A DNA stretch of 64,000 nt from Rebecca billardiae RCC1528 (GCA_965240325.2 OZ251222.1:2418001-2482000); one strand, 5' to 3'. Counted from the first letter of the stretch, positions 41,043-52,738 are shown. Numbers and translations: made by a program. Notes: generated by a model from the letters alone, not told the origin.

Positions 41043-42235
41043 TGCTACTAGGCTGGGCTGCCCGGCTGACTGGCTGACCAGTGACTTGCTTGGAGAGCAG
41101 CCCACAGCGGAATAAGGGGTTGGCCACTGCCGCGCGCCCTTCGGGCGGGAGGGTTGGCCACTGGCGCCGCAGTGGCCAACCCCCCCCCCGGTGGCCAACC
41201 CCCCTTCGCCGCCGACGGAGCGCTCCGGGGGCGGCGCGGGCGGTTCGGGTGGGCCCACCCGACCACAATGACCCGCGCCGGCCACCGCAACGCCGCCTCG
41301 CGACCCACTTCGCGCCCCGCGGGCACCTCGCAGAAGCGCGCGGCCCCACTGTGCTGGCGGCGCGTGCCCAGCGCGCGCTGCCGAGCGAGTGTGCGAGGAT
41401 GGCGCGGGTTCTCCGCGGCGCGGAATGTCGGGGATGATGCAGTCGGCCGTGTCGCTGTGCAGCGCCAGGTCGCCGGCAGGTTCGCGCGCTGTCACGACGC
41501 TGCCCACCACCGAGCGCGGATCCTGCGCTGGGACGGCCAGCTGGGTGCCTTGGCGAGTGCGGCGGATGGCGAGAGGGATACGGGCGCGCTCGACCGTCGC
41601 GAGCGTGGAGAGGAAGCACGTACCTGCGCGCAAACCGCGCCACCTTGAGCTACCGATCGTTCGCATGCCATGCGCCTTGCACGCGTCTTTTCTTCTTGCC
41701 CTTGCAATGGCGTCGAGACCTTGACAAGACTACTCGTTAGAGTAACTACTCAGGCATGGCATGACAACAGCCACGTGCGCAGGCGTTGCATACAGATGTA
41801 CACAAGTTGATGCGCCCACACACAACCCGAAGACTCCGATTCATCGCTTCAAGGCGCTTACGGTCGGTTGGTTCATCTCCATCGCATGCATGGCTCGTGC
41901 AGGCTGATTCGCACTCATCAACAGCCGTCTAAAGCTGCATCAAAACGCACGATCGGTGGCTCAAGGCGGCGCGGCTTGCGACATAGATATGCTTCCTCGC
42001 TCATTCTCAGCTCGTGTCCCGAGATGATCGCATCGCGCGCCAGGCGGGCGCACACGGCTGAGGCCGGCGCGGACTGCTCATTCTGAGGCGACGCTTGCAT
42101 GCGCGCTGATCATAGGCGCGGCCAAGTCGACGAGGAGCAAGCCGCGGGGAGCAGAGAGCAGTATGACGAGCGCGCTTATGCCACGCAAGCAACGCGCCGC
42201 CTTCGCACGGCAACTCTACGGCCGCAGCGCCTCAC
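41043..42235 (-). repeat. R-family repeat, copy 1 (inverted relative to 47900-49085)
   Basis: This block is the reverse-orientation partner of 47900-49085. Shared landmarks in order are the GGGGTTGGCCAC hairpin cluster (41117-41199), the CTCGACCGTCGCGAGCGTGG segment near 41590, an AT-richer joint (41700-41780) and the CAACAGCCGTCTAAAGCTGC to GGCGCGGCCAAGTCGACGAG segment (about 41930-42140). Open frames across it repeat in the other copies (AREPAGDLAL on the minus strand), so it may be an element with a decayed ORF, but no domain is recognised. Confidence 0.7.
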
Positions 42236-42795
42236 GCCTCGCGCGCGCTTAACGTGCGTAATATCAGGACAATTGGAAACAAAAAGAATAAATAAAACTG
42301 ACGAAAAGTCGAAAACTCGCCGATTTGTCAGGCGGTGTCACACACTCGCACAGACATGCAGCTAGATGAGCAGAGCGGCAAGCGCGCACGCGGCCGCGCA
42401 GGGCACACCGGGACGACTACATCACCGTCGGAGCACTCGCCAGGCCCAGCCGCTGAGACGGCCGCCTGATGACATCTAGCCCTGCACTCTCGCCCCTAAC
42501 TAGGGGCGGAGTCCGGCGCAGCACGGGCCCATGCGAGCTGCCGCACGGCGCAGGTGGATCCCGCCGCAGCAGTTCGATCGCAGTGCTGGCGGAGCTCTGC
42601 CCACCAACGCCGACTTAATTGTCGATGATGACGATCGAGCACTGCCGACGACAAATAAAGAGACCTGCGCCGTCGTATACCTGTGTCGTTATATATATCA
42701 TAGAATCGGTCTGTTACCACACAGTTGGGCGGTCGCGGCAGCATGTACTCAGTACTGCTGCTACTCATGTGCCGCAGCCAGCAAGCCGTAGCTGC
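42236..42795. other. Intergenic between repeat blocks
   Basis: No gene seen; AT-rich near 42250-42300 and 42650-42710. Confidence 0.5.
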
Positions 42796-44345
42796 TAGTA
42801 CTGGTGAGTGCTGGCAACGGTACCCCGAGCGCGACTCAGCAGGCACCCCTCATACCGTTCCAGACCGGCCTGCCCGCAGAGTCTGCGACACCTGAGCACC
42901 GACCGACGGCAACCGTGCGCACGGCAAGCTGAGCTCAGACTGAGTGCCCGGGTCGGCTTGTCGCCGTGTGCTCGTGTGGCCAGTAGCGCGTCAAGTGTGC
43001 CCAGCTGGACGAATACCATGGTGAGCTTGCGCGCAGGTACGTGCTTCCTCTCCACGCTCGCGACGGTCGAGCGCGCCCGTATCCCTCTCGCCATCCGCCG
43101 CACTCGCCAAGGCACCCAGCTGGCCGTCCCAGCGCAGGATCCGCGCTCGGTGGTGGGCAGCGTCGTGACAGCGCGCGAACCTGCCGGCGACCTGGCGCTG
43201 CACAGCGACACGGCCGACTGCATCATCCCCGACATTCCGCGCCGCGGAGAACCCGCGCCATCCGCGCACACTCGCTCGGCAGCGCGCGCTGGGCACGCGC
43301 CGCCAGCACAGTGGGGCCGCGCGCTTCTGCGAGGTGCCCGCGGGGCGCGAAGTGGGTCGCGAGGCGGCGTTGCGGTGGCCGGCGCGGGTCATTGTGGTCG
43401 GGTGGGCCCACCCGAACCGCCCGCGCCGCCCCCGGAGCGCTCCGTCGGCGGCGAAGGGGGGTTGGCCACCGGGGGGGGGGTTGGCCACTGCGGCGCCAGT
43501 GGCCAACCCTCCCGCCCGAAGGGCGCGCGGCAGACAGACGCCGGCAGTGGCCAACCCCTTATTCCGCTGTGGGCTGCTCTTGGGCCCTTGCTTGGAGAGC
43601 GGCCGCCAGCGGAATAAGGGGTTGGACACCCACGCGCTCTCCCAGTGCTTGGAGGGTTGGACACCGAGCCGCCGGTGTCCAACCCCCCGCCGGTGTCCAA
43701 CCCCCCTTCGCCGCCGACGGAGCGCTCCGGGGGCGGCGCGGGCGGTTCGGGTGGGCCCACCCGACCACAATGACCCGCGCCGGCCACCGCAACGCCGCCT
43801 CGCGACCCACTTCGCGCCCCGTGGGCACCTCGCAGAATCGCGCGGCCCCGGTGCAGGCGGCGCGCACCTGCGCGCGCGCTGCCGAGCGAGTGTGCGCGGA
43901 TGGCGCGGGTTCTCTGCGGCGCGGAATGACGGGAAGGATGCCATCGTTCGTGTCGCCGCGCAGCGCAAGGTCGCCGGCAGGTTCGCGCGCTGTCACGACC
44001 CTGCCCACCAGCGAGCGCGGATGGCTGAGCCGGGCCGCCAGCTCTATGCCTTGGCGAGTGCGGCGGTTGGCGTAGATGCGCCGCCCGCAAGCGTCCTCGC
44101 GCACGTCCATCTTGGCATACGTCCCGCATGACACTCTTGACGCGCTACTGGCCACACGTCGCCGGCACTTCGACAACCTGAGCCGCGGGCATTGTCTGAG
44201 CTCCTCGCCATGCGCACGGCCGAGGTTGGTGCTCAGCAGGCGTCGCAGACTCTGAGGGCAGGCTGGCGGTCTGGAACGATGCGGGGAGCCTGCTGAATCG
44301 CGCTCGGAGTACCGTCGCTGGTCAGCACTGACCAGTACAAGCAGT
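42796..44345. mobile_element. Foldback-like structure: two R-family arms tail to tail
   Basis: The arms 42796-43605 (plus) and 43616-44345 (minus) are inverted copies of each other with moderate divergence. Outer ends pair as TACTGGTGAGTGCTGG on the left with the complement of the right end (CCAGCGACGGTAC form after TACTGGTCAGTGCTGA). The centre joins TTATTCCGCTGTGGG to AGCGGAATAAGGGG. Both arms hold the same AREPAGDLAL-type frame and the four-part hairpin cluster. A foldback transposon or an inverted duplication would both give this layout. Confidence 0.6.
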
Positions 44346-44373
44346 CATGCTACAACGTTTGGTGCCAGCGCTA

Positions 44374-45225
44374 AGGTCGGGCGGCCCACAGGTTTAGTCG
44401 CTGACCCGGCACAGCCGTGACGACTTTGTCTCAGCCCGCACGCCCGCTACGCGCCGAGCCGGGCAGAGCCCATCCGCCCATGCATGCACCAGGCCCAGCC
44501 GCGTAAGCGCACGCATACCCACCTGGTCGCGGCACCGCTGACCGGCGGTGCTCTGTGCGGCACGGGGTCGACGCGCCCGGCGGTCGGCGCGCATGCACGA
44601 GCCAGCCGACGGGCAGGTCTGGGATCCTTTTCGGCGTGGAGCGCCGTCGTGTGGGCTGCATGAAGTCAGCTGGCCCCCAGCTTTTGCGCATTCGGGAGTC
44701 GTGCTGCTACGGTGGGCTTGCCGCGCGCCAACTCTGCGACGCTGGCAACAATAGGCGACGACGAAACTGCGCTTGCAGCCACACGCAGCCCATTTTCATT
44801 TTGATGCCCTCGGAGCAGGCTCGGGCATGCACTCGATCGGCTCTGGCTGACAGCAGCGCCAAGCTGGCGGCACGGCGCGAGGATGTATGCGTGGCGTCGG
44901 TGGCGTGGGCAGACCGCAGAGCTACGCCGCACACGCACCGCGCGCCGCGCGGTTGCCGGTTCAGCGCCACGGGGGCTACAGACACCCGGCGGCACGCAGG
45001 CAGGTCTGCTCGCCGCCAGTCGGGCTCGCCGGCCGCCGGGTACCTAACTTCAATCAACAACGACCAAGGATGCACACCCACGCCTATTGGCGAGGACTCG
45101 AGCTATCGGGTCCGGGCACACCTCAACTGCACTCGGCGACTCGCCGCCGCACCGCAGTGAAGCAGTGTCGCCAAAATACGCCCAGGCTACAGTAGCATGG
45201 TGTCGAAAGCGAACGTGTCAGGGGC
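44374..45225 (-). mobile_element. U element copy 3, diverged and inverted
   Basis: Read on the minus strand it follows the U element at 4056-4845: the CGTCACGGCTGTGCCGG end region, then the GCGGGCTGAGACAAAGTCG block, the central GAGCAGGCTCGGGCATGCAC block in plus orientation, and CGAGTCCTCGCCAATAGGCG near the far end. TA lies near both limits (44372 and 45226). Identity is clearly lower than between copies 1 and 2. Confidence 0.65.
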
Positions 45226-45815
45226 TAATAAGTAACAAGTTACGACATATACGATTATTGCTGTACTACTTTTACGACAGCCAACTGAGTAGCTAGTATA
45301 TATATATACTGTACAGTGAATAGTGACGGCGCTACCATCGGGCCCGGATCGGCGACGGCTGCTTCATGGGCGGTGGCAGTTGTGAGTTGGCCGGGCGTCG
45401 GACTCGGAGTCGATTTCGCCTGCCTACTGAGTAACTGAGCTGTAAGTGCGCCTATGTAAAATGATATGACCGCGTTCCGCGGTCCTTCCGTAGAACCAAC
45501 GTAGTTAGAGGCCCGCGGTGCACCCTCCGTTGCGCCTCGTGCCGGCAGAGCGAGAGCGCGCGCCACTGCTGCGGCCCCGCCCCCCGGGCCCGTGCGCTCA
45601 CTCACGGCGCTGCGCAGCCGCGCACCGAGAGGCGAGACCGAGCGCGGAGCTCGGGGTGGAACGAGGCGAGCGGCGGGTCGCGCCTGCCGCCGCGCGTGCG
45701 CGCCTGCTCCACCGCGCCACCGTGCAGCGTGCTCGCCCGCCGCCTCCTCCGCCGCGTCGGCCTCGAAGCAGCGGCGGCCAGCCAGCCGACCGAGGCTGAG
45801 CCCGTGCGTGCTCAC
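45226..45815. other. Intergenic
   Basis: AT-rich to about 45500, with a short TATATATA run near 45300; GC-rich after. No gene recognised. Confidence 0.4.
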
Positions 45816-46330
45816 TCACCCGGCGCGGTGGCGCCCTCGAGTCGACGGCCGTCTACTCCACAGCTGGCTGCTCGAGCTGCTGCACGGGGCGTCGCGACGA
45901 GGGCGCCGCGCGCGCCCAGCCAGCGCGTCCGTCGCCGCGTCGCGCACGGCGCAGCGCGTCGAGCTCGGCGCCGCGCTTCCGGGCCAGCTCGGCGCCCAGC
46001 GCCTGCGCGCGCACGTGCTCCGATGCACGGCCCGAGTCAGCTGGGCGCCCGGCTGCGCGACCGAACGGGAACCGGCGCGCGTTCCACGACTGTCACTGCT
46101 CCTGCTCGTCCTCACGCTGCTGCACCTCCACGCCGCCGTCGACCGAGTTGCTAAGGAGGAGCTCGCGCTCGACGTCACGAGGAGCGAGCTCGCGTGCTCG
46201 AGCTCGCCCTTCAGCCGCGCTAGCTCCGGGCGCATCCGTTGCGTGCTCGCGGCGCGCTCCTCCTCTAGCAACGAACGAGCTTACGCGTAGTGCTCCGGAC
46301 TCGGCTCGCCCTTGCGCGCTCCTCCTCGAG
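45816..46330 (-). pseudogene. Possible decayed coiled-coil coding region
   Basis: Minus-strand frames alternate in giving helical, charged sequence: LEEERAASTQRMRPELARLK and GELEHASS in one frame, ELAPRDVERELLLSN in another, and EHVRAQALGAELARKRGAEL in a third. This pattern suggests a coiled-coil gene with frameshifts, but biased composition can mimic it. Confidence 0.25.
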
Positions 46331-46489
46331 CGACGAACGCGCCCGCGCGGGCAGAGCCCGCGCCCGGGTAAAAAACCTGCTGTGTTCGGCCTCGGCCCTC
46401 GGGCCGCCATCCAATACCGGGTGCCGTTCGTCATAGTTCAGACTCGGCCAATCGGTAATCGGATGCGACGCATCATACTCGCCGGGAGC

Positions 46490-46665
46490 GCAAAGCTTCG
46501 TCGTCAGTAAAGTTGAGTACTTGACGGATTTTTGTTAGGACCTCCATGCATCACTGCGCTTGGGTCTCGTCCCATCTGGCAGCGCGCAAAGGTTCGTCGT
46601 TAGTAAAGTTGAGTAATTTGGCAGCGCGCAAAGGTTCGTCGTTAGTAAAGTTGAGTACTTGACGA
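46490..46665. repeat. Short tandem and dispersed repeat (about 40 bp unit)
   Basis: GCGCAAAGGTTCGTCGTTAG followed by TAAAGTTGAGTA occurs twice in tandem (about 46583 and 46625). A variant GCGCAAAGCTTCGTCGTCAG lies near 46489. Confidence 0.85.
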
Positions 46666-47899
46666 GACTTTTTGCCAGGAGCCCAGGACCTCCATCGTGC
46701 GCTTGGGTCCTCGTCCTATTTGGCAACATTATGGTCGTATGAAGATTTACAACAAATCGCAGATTCGTTCACCCAGATATACTGACAAATGCACGTCCAC
46801 AGGCTGCAACCCCCTGCAAAGAGCAGCAGAAAGAGGCGCGCAAACGACTCCTCCCCAGGCGTATTAGCCATCGCCACCACTCTGCTTGCCTCCTACAGCG
46901 GCCCACGCCCTGACTTGATGCCCGATATCGCACACATGTCTGACATGACACCATCTGCCTCCATAGCAGCACGAGTGAAATACAGGCGCCTCACTGCCAG
47001 GACCAGTGGCCCTGAGACCCCGGCCCAGCTACTGGGCTCGCTGACAGCCCCCTCCGTCCCCTCCCCCGCGCAGGGATCGGCTAGTGGCTGGCCCTCTGCC
47101 CACACTGGGGCACCCTAGGGGGTGCCCAGTCTGCCGACTCGGCTCAAACTCGATGATCTCGAATTGCAAGGCAGTGCACTGCTGGTACCTGGGACCACCC
47201 CACAGTGTTGGGCTTGTATGCTGTCGGCAATGGCATACCCCCGCCCCCTCTGGAGGCGGGCTGTCCACAGCGGAGTGGTGTCAAGGCACTTGGTGTATCG
47301 GTCAGTGGTTTGAGGTTGGGTGAGGGTGGTGGTTGGTTGGGGGCTGGCCAGGGTAGGGCTGGAGGCTTCGGCCGCCAGTCTGATCACCCGGAGCCCGTTA
47401 TAAAGGGGAATTTAAAAAAAAAAGGCTCACGTCCGTCCGTAGATACGGAATTGGAGCGGGCGCGCTTATTTCGTCAATCGAGTCTTGCTAATGCAAAGCA
47501 ATGGGCCAATGTACCCCTCGAAAAAGCGAAAACTCACCCTCCAACAGCCCTCAAAATCGTCCCCCGTCCCCTTTTCTTTGATCAAAAGATCTTTTTGACA
47601 ACGTAGTGAGGGCCCCCGGCGGGGCTCCACGCTACGCGCTCCGCCCTGCACCGCGGGCCATAATTCTTAGCTAGCAGTACGCGTAGTCGTACGTAGTAAA
47701 CTGATGACACTACTGTATTCGTGCTATGACCGTTTACTATAAGGATAAGAGACGCACACTACAGCTCAGGCAGGCGAGATAGTTTCCAGCAGCAGTTGTT
47801 CCGCCTGCTTTATTTCATTTGCTTTTCAATTAGTTTCAAAATGATATACGACTGCCGGCGGCCATCATTGCCAGCGTTGCCGTTGGCCTTGATCAGATG
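46666..47899. other. Intergenic, no convincing gene
   Basis: Several medium frames on both strands (46789-47118, 47115-47387, 47205-47606) show no conserved motif. A poly-A run (about 47411-47425) and an AT-rich stretch follow. The 21-bp word at 47760-47780 is shared with 21208-21228. Confidence 0.45.
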
Positions 47900-49085
47900 C
47901 GGATGAGCGCTAGGCGCGCGTGCGGCGTGAGACGCGGCGGCCGTCGAGTTGCCGTGCGAAGGCGACGTGTTGCTTGCGTGGTATTGGAAGGCTGTCATAT
48001 GCTTCGTCCTGCGCCCCGCAGCTTGCTCCTCGTCGACTTGGCGGTGCCTACGATCAGCGCACGTGCATGCGAGCGGCGCGTCAGAACTGAGCCGTCTGTG
48101 CCGGCCTCAGGCTCAGCTGTCAGTGCCCGCCTGGCGCGCGATGCGATCAACTCGGGGCACGAGCTGAGGCTGAGCGCGGAAGCATGTATCTGCGCGCAAG
48201 CCGCGTCACATTGAGCCACCGATCGTGCGTTTTGATGTAGCTGGAGACGGCTGTCGATGAGTTCCCGATCAGCCTGCACGAGCCGTGCATGCAGTGAAGT
48301 GGAAACAACAGACCGTAAGCGCCGTGGAGCCTTGAATCATCGGAGTCTTCGGGATGCGTATGGTCGCGACGACAACATATGCGCATCTGTAAGCACCGCC
48401 TGCGCACGTGGCTGTTGTCATGCCATGCATGAGTATTAGTTGCTCTGACAAGTAGTCCTGTCAAGTTCAGGCTGTCATGGGCTCGGCCCATTCGCCAAGG
48501 CGAGAAGAAAATATGCGTGCGAGGTGCATGGCATGCTCACCATCGGTGACTCAAGGCAGCGCGGCTTGCGCACAGGTACATGCTTGCTCTCCACGCCCGC
48601 GACGGTCGAGCGCGCCCGTATCCCTCTCGCCAAGCGCCGCACTCGCCAAGGCATAGAGCTGGCGGCCCGGCTCAGCCATCCGCGCTCGCTGGTGGGCAGG
48701 GTCGTGACAGCGCGCGAACCTGCCGGCGACCTTGCGCTGCGCGACGACACGAACGATGGCATCCTTCCCGTCATTCCGCGCCGCGGAGAACCCGCGCCAT
48801 CCGCGCACACTCGCTCAGCAGCGCGCGCGCAGGCGCTCGCCGCCTGCACCGGGGCCGCGCGATTCTGCGAGGTGCCCACGGGGCGCGAAGTGGGTCGCGA
48901 GGCGGCGTTGCGGTGGCCGGCGCGGGTCATTGTGGTCGGGTGGGCCCACCCGAACCGCCCGCGCCGCCGCCGGAGCGCTCCGTCGGCGGCGAAGGGGGGT
49001 TGGACACCGGCGGGGGGTTGGACACCCACGCTCGGTGTCCAACCCCATTCGCGCGTGGGTGTCCAACCCCTTATTCCGCAGGCGG
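47900..49085 (+). repeat. R-family repeat, copy 4
   Basis: Inverted partner of 41043-42235 with the same order of landmarks, ending in the hairpin cluster (about 48998-49070) and TTATTCCGCAGGCGGCCGCT. Its last base lies about 80 bp before the start codon of the GST gene. Confidence 0.7.
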
Positions 49086-49163
49086 CCGCTCTTGGACCTC
49101 CTCTAGATCTCCCCTGCTTGGACCACCCTTGCAGGCCTCCCGCGGCGCGCGGGATTCGAGACG

Positions 49164-50712
49164 ATGCGGGCGGGCGTCATTGCGACGCACCTTCTCGTGG
49201 CATCGCCGCCGTCGTCCCTTGTGCGCCGTGCCAGCGTGCGCATGGGGCTTTTTGACCAGCTCCCGGGCATGCCGCGGCAGGCATCGAGCTATGCGATCGA
49301 GGACGGCGCGCCCTCGTGGGAGCAGCTGCGCACGCTGAGCGGGGAGAAGGGGGGCGAGAGTTTTCGCACCGAGTGGGACGAGATGGCGCGCGGACGCGGA
49401 CGCGCCAGCCACCAGGCGAACCTGAGGCTCTTTGACGCACCGGACGACTTTGAGCCGCGCGTCGAGCTCTTCCGCGACACCGCGGGTTGGTGCCCGTACT
49501 GCCAGAAGGTGTGCGAGGGTCGCCGGATTCGGGGGCCTCCCCTCCTAGCCTTGCCTCACGCCCTCCCCTTGCGCGGCTGGCGTGCTTGCCGTGCAGGTGT
49601 GGTGCCAGCTCGAGGCGAAGCGCATCCCGTACAAGATCACCAAGGTCCCGATGTCGTGCTACGGCGACAAGCCGCCCTGGTTCCGAGCCATCTCCCCGTC
49701 CGGGGCGATCCCTGTCGCCAAGATTGACGGCCAGATCGTGCCAGAGTCGAACGACATCATGTTCGCCCTGGAGGAGCTCTTCCCCGACCACCGGCCGCTG
49801 CTGCCGCCGCGCGGCTCACCGGACGAGGCCACCGTGCGAGAGCTGATGGGCCTCGAGCGCTCGCTCTTCTCCGTGTGGTTCGGCTGGCTGCGCGCGCGCG
49901 CGGACGGCACCGGGCGGTTCGAGGCAGTGATGGACCGCGTGGAGGCGGAGCTGGGTGCGCGCGGCGGGCCGTACTTGATGGGGAAAGAGCTCTCGTTCGT
50001 CGACCTGCTCTTCATCCCCTTCCTCGAGCGCATGTGCGCCTCGCTCCCCTACTACAAGAACCTCGTCATCCGCGGCACCGGGCGGTGGCCCAACGTGGAG
50101 CGCTGGTTCCAGACGCTCGAGGTCGAGACCGACTGGTACGCAGGGATCAAGTCGGACTACTACACGCACTGCCACGACCTGCCGCCGCAGATTGGGGGCT
50201 GTGCGGGCGTGCCCGAGGCGGCGCCGCTCGCCGCGCAGATCGACGGCCTCGACGGCCGCGCGTGGTCGCTGCCGCTCCCGCCGTCGGCCGACATCGTCGA
50301 GCCCATCTCGCCGCCCGTCGACGACGCGCACGCGCGCGTCGAGGCGGCTGAGCGCTTGCTGCGCAACCACGAGGCCGTGAGCCGCTTTGCCGCGCGCGGC
50401 GTGGGGCAGGCGGGCTTCCCGCCCGTCGGCGCGCCGCTCGCTGACCCGCGCGCAAAGCCCGCTGACGCGGTCGTGCCCGCCGTCGACGCCGCGCTGCGAC
50501 ACGTCGTGCACGCGCTGGTCGCGGGGCCCGAGGCGGCACGCGCCGATGCACAGGCCTCAGAGCTGCCGGCTGAGGAGGTGGCCAAGTGCCTGGCGTACCT
50601 TCGCGACCGCGTCGGCGTCCCGCGCGACATGTCGTTCCCCGCCGCGCGCCAGCTCCGCGCCCACCTGAACTGGATGTCGTCCGAGCTCACCGGGGGGAAA
50701 CTGATGTACTGA
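49164..50712 (+). CDS. Glutathione S-transferase family protein (omega/DHAR-like active site)
   Basis: Inferred exons 49164-49508 and 49597-50712 encode 486 residues. An Arg/Ala/Ser-rich N-terminus (MRAGVIATHLLVASPPSSLV) may be an organelle-targeting leader. The thioredoxin-fold N-domain starts near residue 100; its active site WCPYCQKV is split by the intron (C110-P-Y-C113, continuing VWCQLEAKRIPY). Glutathione-binding elements follow: the cis-Pro region SGAIPVAKIDG and the ES motif VPESNDIMFALEE. A helical C-domain (about 190-300) contains GPYLMGKELSFVDLLFIPFL, the usual GST C-terminal signature. Roughly 150 further residues form an extra helical tail not typical of GSTs. A catalytic Cys favours thiol-transfer or dehydroascorbate-reductase chemistry over classic conjugation. 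Confidence 0.88.
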
Positions 50713-51604
50713 CAATCTGATTATGCACGACAGCAGCAATGCAGCGCAGCATGGGCCCAGCTCCGACGCCACAACGGGGCCAGGCCCGCCCCAGGCCCCG
50801 GCGGGCCGGCGGCACTACTATATTACTAAGAAGCGTGCAGTCGTAGTTATCTAGTCGTCTACTTATGCTGACACCGGCTGCACTATATGGCTGATGATCA
50901 GTTACGACTCGACTGTCTCGGTTGAGCTATCGACATTTAATATTCGACTCGTCGCCTATATATATATCGCGACTATATCGAGATAGCTGCTTATACTCAT
51001 ATCACTACTGCTTACTGACGATATAAGTATTAAGCTAGCCGCGGATATCCGAGTCGTACTCGCGCATCTAGTCCGTAAGCTAGTCGTTACTCTTAGACTC
51101 TACTAACTACTTATTAGTTATTATCGTCATCATCAACGGTAGTAGTCAATCATAGAATTAGTCTGTAGTTCGGCTGGCGTCAGAGTCAGTCAGAGTGAGA
51201 GTCATGATGATGATGATTCAGCCACAAGTCGTCAGCAATATATGCTGGCCTGATGTGACAGTGATGAGCAGCAGAAAGTAGTGCTCGGTGCCGCCGAGCC
51301 CTCTACTACTGCCCTGGCGGCGGAGGCCCTGGCGCCAGCCCCCGCCGCAACTCCAATAAACTGCTGCCCGGACCGCGCCGCGCGACTCGTCGTCGGGGTG
51401 GCGGCCACCGCCGGACTCACGTCTGACTGGCTGAGTCTGAGTCGTCCGCCATACCACGCAGATGACTCTGCCATTCACTTAGGCATTAGCGGGCCACTGA
51501 TTATGAATGACTGAGCCTCGGCTCGGCGCCGCCGACATCAGGGCCGACATGGCACCGCTATCCTGCCATCATCTGGCGACGACGTCGTCAGCTGATCATC
51601 ATCA
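50713..51604. other. Intergenic, AT-rich
   Basis: Between two convergent genes. 50820-51200 is AT-rich with many TATA/TAGT words; 51230-51520 has open frames on both strands without domain. No gene called. Confidence 0.5.
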
Positions 51605-52738
51605 TCAAGTCAAGTGGTATTGGCCGCGACCGGCCTCGTAGATGCAGCTGCGCTCAACGAGTGCCTCCAACGCCGTGCGTACCTGCGCGTCCGACGCGCT
51701 CAACCGATGGCCATCGTGCGCCTCCAGCTCGTGCCGGAGCTGGGCGAGGGTGACGATGCCGTCGCCGCGGGTTGACGCGCGCCTCACGTGCTGGAGGATC
51801 GCTGGCACAAGCTGAGCCTCCTGGTCGAAGAGGGCGTACACGTCCGCGTCGCTATCCAGGAGCTCGATGAGCCCATCCGACTTGAGGCCCTGCACAGCCC
51901 GCTGGATCGACGATCGCACACACCCCGCGTCGGTGCCGACCAGCGACAGGGCGCACGCGTGCACCACGCTTGACGGCTCCAGCAAGCTCGCGTATGTGAA
52001 CGTGCGGCCATTGGCCGAGGCGCGCGCGTGAGCGAGCACGGCCTCGCGTAGCTCAGCAATTCCAGCGGGGAGTGAGTCCCCAGCGCCGGCTCGCTTCCGC
52101 TCCCTCGCAGCTGCGGCCGCCGTGCGCACGTGCATCCGCGGGTCGCGGCTGTACACGGACTGCCACAGGTGCTCCAGCTCAAGCCATCGCAGGGGCTCGC
52201 TCAGCGGATCTCGCTCGATGCTCATGCTCCACATGCTGATCTGGCGCTCGCCGCGGAAGCGGGTCATCTTACCGCGCACGCGCAGCACGGTGCCGAGTGC
52301 CACCGGCGAGCCCGCGCCGCCGGTGCTCGAGCCGTTCGCCTCCTCGCGCGATTGCCAGTGAATGCACGTTATTGTCGCTGATCCGTCGTCGAGTGAATAC
52401 AGGTGCCGTTGCCCCCCATCCTTGTTCCACTTGGAATCGGCAGCAATGACCACACCGAGCACATCGAATCGGCGCACGACGTGCTGTCCAAGCCAGTAGC
52501 AGTCTGCGCGCAAGCAGGCACGGCGAGTCGCATGCGCGCGTCGGCCCCGGGCGCACGTGGCGCGCGCGCACAGGAGGGATGCGCGCCGTGCTGCGCTGCG
52601 CTGCGCACCCTGCAGTCCCTCCACAGGCTGTAGCCGCTGCAGATGCTCCACGCTCAGCTTCACGTTGGCCGACCACACGTCCTGCAGCCCCCACTCCTCG
52701 CGTCGCAGGCAATCATCGTTGGCTTGAACGGCCGCCAT
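51605..52738 (-). CDS. STN1: CST complex subunit STN1-like
   Basis: Inferred exons 52609-52738 and 51605-52503 (phase 1, GT-AG) give 342 residues. STN1 works with CTC1 and TEN1 on single-stranded telomeric DNA and helps polymerase alpha fill in the C-strand. The OB-fold matches the STN1 pattern: helix WGLQDVWSANVKLSVEHLQ, then YWLGQHVVRRFDVLGVVIAA, YSLDDGSATITCIHW and LGTVLRVRGKMTRFRGERQI, followed by WLELEHLWQSVYS, which is how STN1 OB domains end. The C-terminal half (about 190-342) holds two winged-helix-like modules, as in STN1 and RPA32. RPA2 itself is less likely because of the VRGKMTRFRGERQI element and the length. The restored junction reads LQDCYW. It is divergent from the RNase T2 gene. 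Confidence 0.82.
   Translation of the reverse strand: MAAVQANDDCLRREEWGLQDVWSANVKLSVEHLQRLQPVEGLQGAQRSAARRASLLCARATCARGRRAHATRRACLRADCYWLGQHVVRRFDVLGVVIAADSKWNKDGGQRHLYSLDDGSATITCIHWQSREEANGSSTGGAGSPVALGTVLRVRGKMTRFRGERQISMWSMSIERDPLSEPLRWLELEHLWQSVYSRDPRMHVRTAAAAARERKRAGAGDSLPAGIAELREAVLAHARASANGRTFTYASLLEPSSVVHACALSLVGTDAGCVRSSIQRAVQGLKSDGLIELLDSDADVYALFDQEAQLVPAILQHVRRASTRGDGIVTLAQLRHELEAHDGHRLSASDAQVRTALEALVERSCIYEAGRGQYHLT

Noticed and set aside
46789-47606. Retroelement protein relic
   Set aside because: Open frames were examined for reverse transcriptase or integrase motifs; none was found.
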